Source: Bacteroidales bacterium
GTDB lineage: Bacteria > Bacteroidota > Bacteroidia > Bacteroidales > UBA3663
DNA: 9,182 nt
Direction: 5' to 3'
Assembly: GCA_017632695.1 (NCBI GenBank)
Contig: JAGBQS010000246.1
Span: 1-9,182, forward strand
Numbering within the stretch: position 1 is the stretch's first letter; every line of letters starts with the position of its first letter. Positions 6,697-9,182 of this stretch are shown piece by piece. Under the pieces are notes generated by a model. That model was not told the origin of the DNA. It ran no database searches and saw nothing but the letters and a program-made list of their open reading frames with translations. The position numbers were made by a program, and so were the translations under genes.

Positions 6697-7049
6697 AATT
6701 GTGTTAACTGATCGACAATTCCTTGCAACTGCTCTCGAATGTTATACAGACTGCTTATAACCTCCTGTTTTATTTCTTCTTCTGACTGTTTGGTGCCCAA
6801 TGCCTTCTGAACGCCGCTGATTGTTTTTCCTTCGGTATGCCGCATACGGTAAATCATCTGCAACTTCTCCAAATCCTTTTTCCGATACAGGCGGGTTGAC
6901 CCCTTGGTTCGCATCGGCCGGACGATTTTTGGGAAATCGCGCTCCCATTTCCGCAACACCTCGACAGAGACTCCCATCATCTCGGAAACCTCACCGATTG
7001 TGTAGTATTCTTTAGCCGACAAACCGGCCTGCATCAGGGAACTCTTCAT
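6693..7049 (-). CDS. MerR-type HTH transcriptional regulator
   Basis: A 118-aa DNA-binding protein. Residues 15-40 (YYTIGEVSEMMGVSVEVLRKWERDFP) form the MerR winged helix-turn-helix, followed by the wing residues STRLYRKKDLEKL (51-63) and a second helical pair, RMRHTEGKTISGVQKAL (69-85). After that only about 33 residues remain, charged and helical, suitable for a dimerising coiled coil. There is no ligand-binding domain and no cysteine at all in the protein, so it is not a metal or thiol sensor of the classic MerR kind; the signal, if any, is unknown. Short MerR proteins of this form are common in Bacteroidetes. Its stop overlaps the rel start by 4 bp and it begins 12 bp after the M23 gene, so it is co-expressed with both. 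It may control its own operon, which is inference. The ATG at 7049 is preceded by GAAAGAA; Met6 is an alternative start. Confidence 0.92.
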   Translation of the reverse strand: MKSSLMQAGLSAKEYYTIGEVSEMMGVSVEVLRKWERDFPKIVRPMRTKGSTRLYRKKDLEKLQMIYRMRHTEGKTISGVQKALGTKQSEEEIKQEVISSLYNIREQLQGIVDQLTQL

Positions 7050-7061
7050 GTTCTTTCGTTT

Positions 7062-8033
7062 TTAGTCCATCGACAAACCGTTGTTTTCGGATTTCTCTAT
7101 CATCTCTTCATATTGCTCCGGGGTGAGGTCGAGGAAGTAGTAGTTGGCAGGATTCTGGATGGCTCCGCGCAGATGAACCTCATAATGCAGATGTGGCCCG
7201 GTGGAAACACCCGTCGAACCGACTTCACCGATCTTGTCGCCTCGTTTCACAGACTGTCCTCTGTTAACCAGTTTCTTTGAGAGATGCGCATAAACGGTTT
7301 CGTAGCCGTATCCGTGATCAACGGTAATGCATAACCCGTAACCTTTGTTATAGCCGGCCTGAGTCACCCGTCCGTCGCCGGTCGCAAACACATCGGTTCC
7401 TTTTTCGGCCGAGAAATCCATTCCTTCGTGAAATTTCCGGATATTATAGACGGGGTGCAGACGCCATCCGTAACCGGAGGCCATGTACTTCAGGTCTTTG
7501 TTCGATACGGGCTGAATGGCAGGAATATGACGCAGACGGTCGCCCTGCTCGCGGCTGAGTTCCACCAGCTCGTCAAACGACTTTGTCTGACGATACATCT
7601 GTTTCTCCACCAAATCCATCTTTTGGGCCACGCGAACCACCATTTCCGCATCGGCCAGCATCATCAGCGAATCGTATCGCTGGTTATCGCGGGCCAGACG
7701 GTTACGCGCCTCTACTCCTATCGGCGATCCGCCCAGAATAACCCGATACAGATTGTCGTCACGCTCTCCGATGTCCTCAAGCACTTCCAAGGCGTTATCC
7801 AAACGTGCATTCAGCACCTCGTATTCCTGTTTCAGCACCTCATGTTCTTTTTCCAAACGCCATTGTGATGGCGACCCGATCCAAAAGATGAAGGCATATA
7901 GCAATAATGCTCCTATAATGGTACCGGACAACAAATGCCGGACAACGGTATAAAAGTGCCGCCATCTGGAAGGAGTGCTACGCTCGTATCTCCCTTTTTT
8001 CGGGTTGTATTTGAAATGTATCCAGTGTGCCAT
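7062..8033 (-). CDS. Membrane-anchored M23 family metallopeptidase
   Basis: A 323-aa zinc endopeptidase expected to cut peptide cross-links in peptidoglycan from the periplasmic face. A basic N-terminal cytoplasmic stretch (residues 1-33) is followed by one membrane segment (about 34-53, LLSGTIIGALLLYAFIFWIG), a coiled-coil-like region (about 56-95 and 125-165, rich in Glu, Leu and Lys), and the M23 domain (about 185-295). Catalytic residues are complete: HEGMD (H202 and D206, zinc ligands), VYAH (H250), and HLH (H281 and H283). The start is ATG 8033; the frame is open to 8117, but a good promoter lies in that stretch, and MAHWIHFKYNPKKGRYE is the usual start of these Bacteroidetes proteins. 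It is first in the five-gene operon. A short charged tail after the domain (301-323) has no known role. Intact catalytic residues argue against a regulatory, EnvC-like role. Confidence 0.94.
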   Translation of the reverse strand: MAHWIHFKYNPKKGRYERSTPSRWRHFYTVVRHLLSGTIIGALLLYAFIFWIGSPSQWRLEKEHEVLKQEYEVLNARLDNALEVLEDIGERDDNLYRVILGGSPIGVEARNRLARDNQRYDSLMMLADAEMVVRVAQKMDLVEKQMYRQTKSFDELVELSREQGDRLRHIPAIQPVSNKDLKYMASGYGWRLHPVYNIRKFHEGMDFSAEKGTDVFATGDGRVTQAGYNKGYGLCITVDHGYGYETVYAHLSKKLVNRGQSVKRGDKIGEVGSTGVSTGPHLHYEVHLRGAIQNPANYYFLDLTPEQYEEMIEKSENNGLSMD

Positions 8034-8053
8034 AACATTAAGGCAATTTGGTG

Positions 8054-8085
8054 CAAATATGATAATTTTTCTCCGAAATCCCAAA
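8054..8085 (-). promoter_or_regulatory. Promoter of the M23-MerR-rel-kdsB-mscS operon
   Basis: On the minus strand, TTTG (8085-8082) is separated by exactly 20 bp from CATATTTG (8061-8054), which differs from TAnnTTTG only in its first base. Spacing and placement fit the Bacteroidetes consensus well. The element sits 20 bp ahead of the ATG at 8033, so the leader would be only about 15 nt. It falls inside the longer reading frame open to 8117, which supports the shorter start. Confidence 0.6.
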
Positions 8086-8150
8086 TTTTTAACTGTTTTT
8101 CTGTTACAAGCAGTCATTTTTCAGTCTGTTTGCAACTTATGGAACAAAAT

Positions 8151-8199
8151 ATCCCCCTCTGATATGTATCCGCTATTGGCTACAGGTTCAGAGGGGGAT
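8151..8199 (-). terminator. Hairpin terminator after the threonine aldolase gene
   Basis: A perfect 12-bp inverted repeat: ATCCCCCTCTGA (8199-8188 on the minus strand) pairs with TCAGAGGGGGAT (8162-8151), with a 25-nt loop. It begins 5 bp after the stop codon of the threonine aldolase gene and is followed by ATTTTG, a short U-run. The five consecutive G-C pairs give a strong stem; the long loop and modest U-tract are atypical for a Rho-independent terminator. It separates the aldolase from the M23 operon, which has its own promoter 66 bp further on. Confidence 0.75.
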
Positions 8200-8204
8200 G
8201 GTGT

Positions 8205-9182
8205 TTATAACGCAGCAATCAGTTTCTCCACATTCGCATGAAGTGTGGCCCAACTGGTACAGATACGGACTGCCACATGGGTTTCGTCGATGGTTCCCCA
8301 AAAGTCGAAAAGGAAATCCTTACTCAGTTTTTCATACTGTATCCTGGTCAGAATCGGGAACTGCTGGTTGGTACTGCTGTCCATAAACAGCCGATAGCCT
8401 TTCTGTTGCAAAGCAGCTTTAATCAGCAGTGCTTCGTCAACCGCGTGCCTGGCAATATCGAAATACAGATTATTCTCGAACAAGGTCTTGAACTGCAAGC
8501 CTAACAAACGGCCCTTGGCCAGCATACCGCCATTCTGCTTCAGGTTATAACGGAAATCTTTCCGGTAAGCCGGATTCGCTATTACCAAAGCCTCACCGAA
8601 CAGCGCGCCCTGTTTGGTTCCTCCAATATAAAAGACATCGGCAAGTTTCGCCAATTCGGGCAGCGTCAGATCCGATTCCGGGGATGACAGACCATAGCCC
8701 AATCGTGCACCATCCACAAAAAGCGGTACGTCATAACTCCGGCAAACAGAACTGATGTCTGCCAATTCCTGACGGGAGTAGAGTGTGCCCACTTCAGTCG
8801 GATACGAAACATAAACCATACCCGGCTGGACCATGTGTTCGGCATTGCCATCTGAGAAATGTCCCTCTAAGGCAGCCTTTACCTGTCGGGCGTTGATCTT
8901 GCCGTTTACGGCAGGCAAAGCCAGCACTTTGTGTCCCGTATGCTCAATAGCTCCTGTTTCGTGAACATTGATATGCCCGGTTTCGGCGCAAAGAACGCCC
9001 TGATACGGACGTAACACTGATGCGATGACAGTTGTATTGGTCTGTGTACCTCCCACCAGGAAATGCACATCGGCTTCCGGTGCCCTACACGCATGTCTGA
9101 TCAGTTCTCGGGCCTGTTCGCAATAGTTATCCTGACCATAACCTACGGTCTGCTCCATATTAGTAGAAACCAACTGCTCCAG
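8205..9182 (-). CDS. Low-specificity L-threonine aldolase (5' end beyond the window)
   Basis: A PLP-dependent fold-type I enzyme that cleaves L-threonine or L-allo-threonine to glycine and acetaldehyde, in the cytoplasm. The 325 visible residues run to a TAA at 8207-8205. Visible features: MEQTVGYGQD near the N-terminus, ETGHINVHETGAIE (about 67-80), VDGARLGYGL (156-165) with the aspartate that contacts the PLP ring nitrogen, and FYIGGTKQGALFGEA, where K190 (codon 8615-8613) is the expected Schiff-base lysine. The frame stays open to the window edge as ...LEQLVSTNMEQ; in the family the text before this is about 15-20 residues, so only the very start is missing. A TTG at 9173 in the same frame is an internal leucine codon, not a start. 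Related beta-eliminating lyases share the fold, so the exact substrate is probable, not certain. Confidence 0.92.
   Translation of the reverse strand: MEQLVSTNMEQTVGYGQDNYCEQARELIRHACRAPEADVHFLVGGTQTNTTVIASVLRPYQGVLCAETGHINVHETGAIEHTGHKVLALPAVNGKINARQVKAALEGHFSDGNAEHMVQPGMVYVSYPTEVGTLYSRQELADISSVCRSYDVPLFVDGARLGYGLSSPESDLTLPELAKLADVFYIGGTKQGALFGEALVIANPAYRKDFRYNLKQNGGMLAKGRLLGLQFKTLFENNLYFDIARHAVDEALLIKAALQQKGYRLFMDSSTNQQFPILTRIQYEKLSKDFLFDFWGTIDETHVAVRICTSWATLHANVEKLIAAL

Noticed and set aside
8034..8117. A longer N-terminus for the M23 peptidase.
   Set aside because: A well-spaced promoter (8054-8085) falls in this stretch, and the ATG at 8033 gives the expected family start.
8086..8150. 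Short repeated CAGTC, CTGTT and TAAC/GTTA words upstream of the M23 promoter, considered as a MerR operator.
   Set aside because: They are mostly direct repeats in AT-rich DNA; the only inverted pair is 4 bp (TAAC-N9-GTTA, 8090-8106) and it does not lie between the -33 and -7 elements, where MerR proteins usually bind.

Overview
The window looks like chromosomal core sequence from a Bacteroidales bacterium, most likely Bacteroidaceae or a close relative. The protein sequences match that group, the visible promoters follow the Bacteroidetes pattern (TTTG near -33, TAnnTTTG near -7), the leaders before start codons are A-rich with little Shine-Dalgarno character, and a Kdo-activating enzyme points to a Gram-negative outer membrane. 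I see no insertion sequence, phage gene, integrase, CRISPR array, tRNA or rRNA.

Layout. Positions 1-1556 (minus strand) hold the ribosomal protein operon rplM-rpsI-rpsB; rpsB runs off the left edge. A 311-bp gap (1557-1867) carries two outward-facing promoters: one drives rplM through a structured leader of about 115 nt, the other drives a plus-strand EamA/DMT transporter (1868-2779). That transporter converges on the next minus-strand block with only 7 bp between stop codons. Positions 2787-8033 are a tightly packed minus-strand run of five genes: a membrane-anchored M23 peptidase, a MerR-type regulator, a long RelA/SpoT homologue, kdsB, and a YbdG-like MscS channel. Gaps are 12, -3 (overlap), 22 and 21 bp, and a good promoter precedes the first gene, so this reads as one operon linking peptidoglycan cleavage, (p)ppGpp turnover, LPS core synthesis and osmotic protection. 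Upstream of it, ending in a strong hairpin, is a low-specificity threonine aldolase cut by the right edge.

Most of the region is ordinary housekeeping sequence. The points worth a second look are: a RelA/SpoT protein with an intact hydrolase domain but a synthetase domain that has lost several catalytic motifs, suggesting a dedicated (p)ppGpp hydrolase; its operon with an overlapping MerR regulator and envelope genes; and two candidate RNA leaders, a three-way-junction-like fold between rpsI and rpsB and a 5'-end stem-loop before rplM, which starts with GTG. I found no convincing evidence for a wholly new system.
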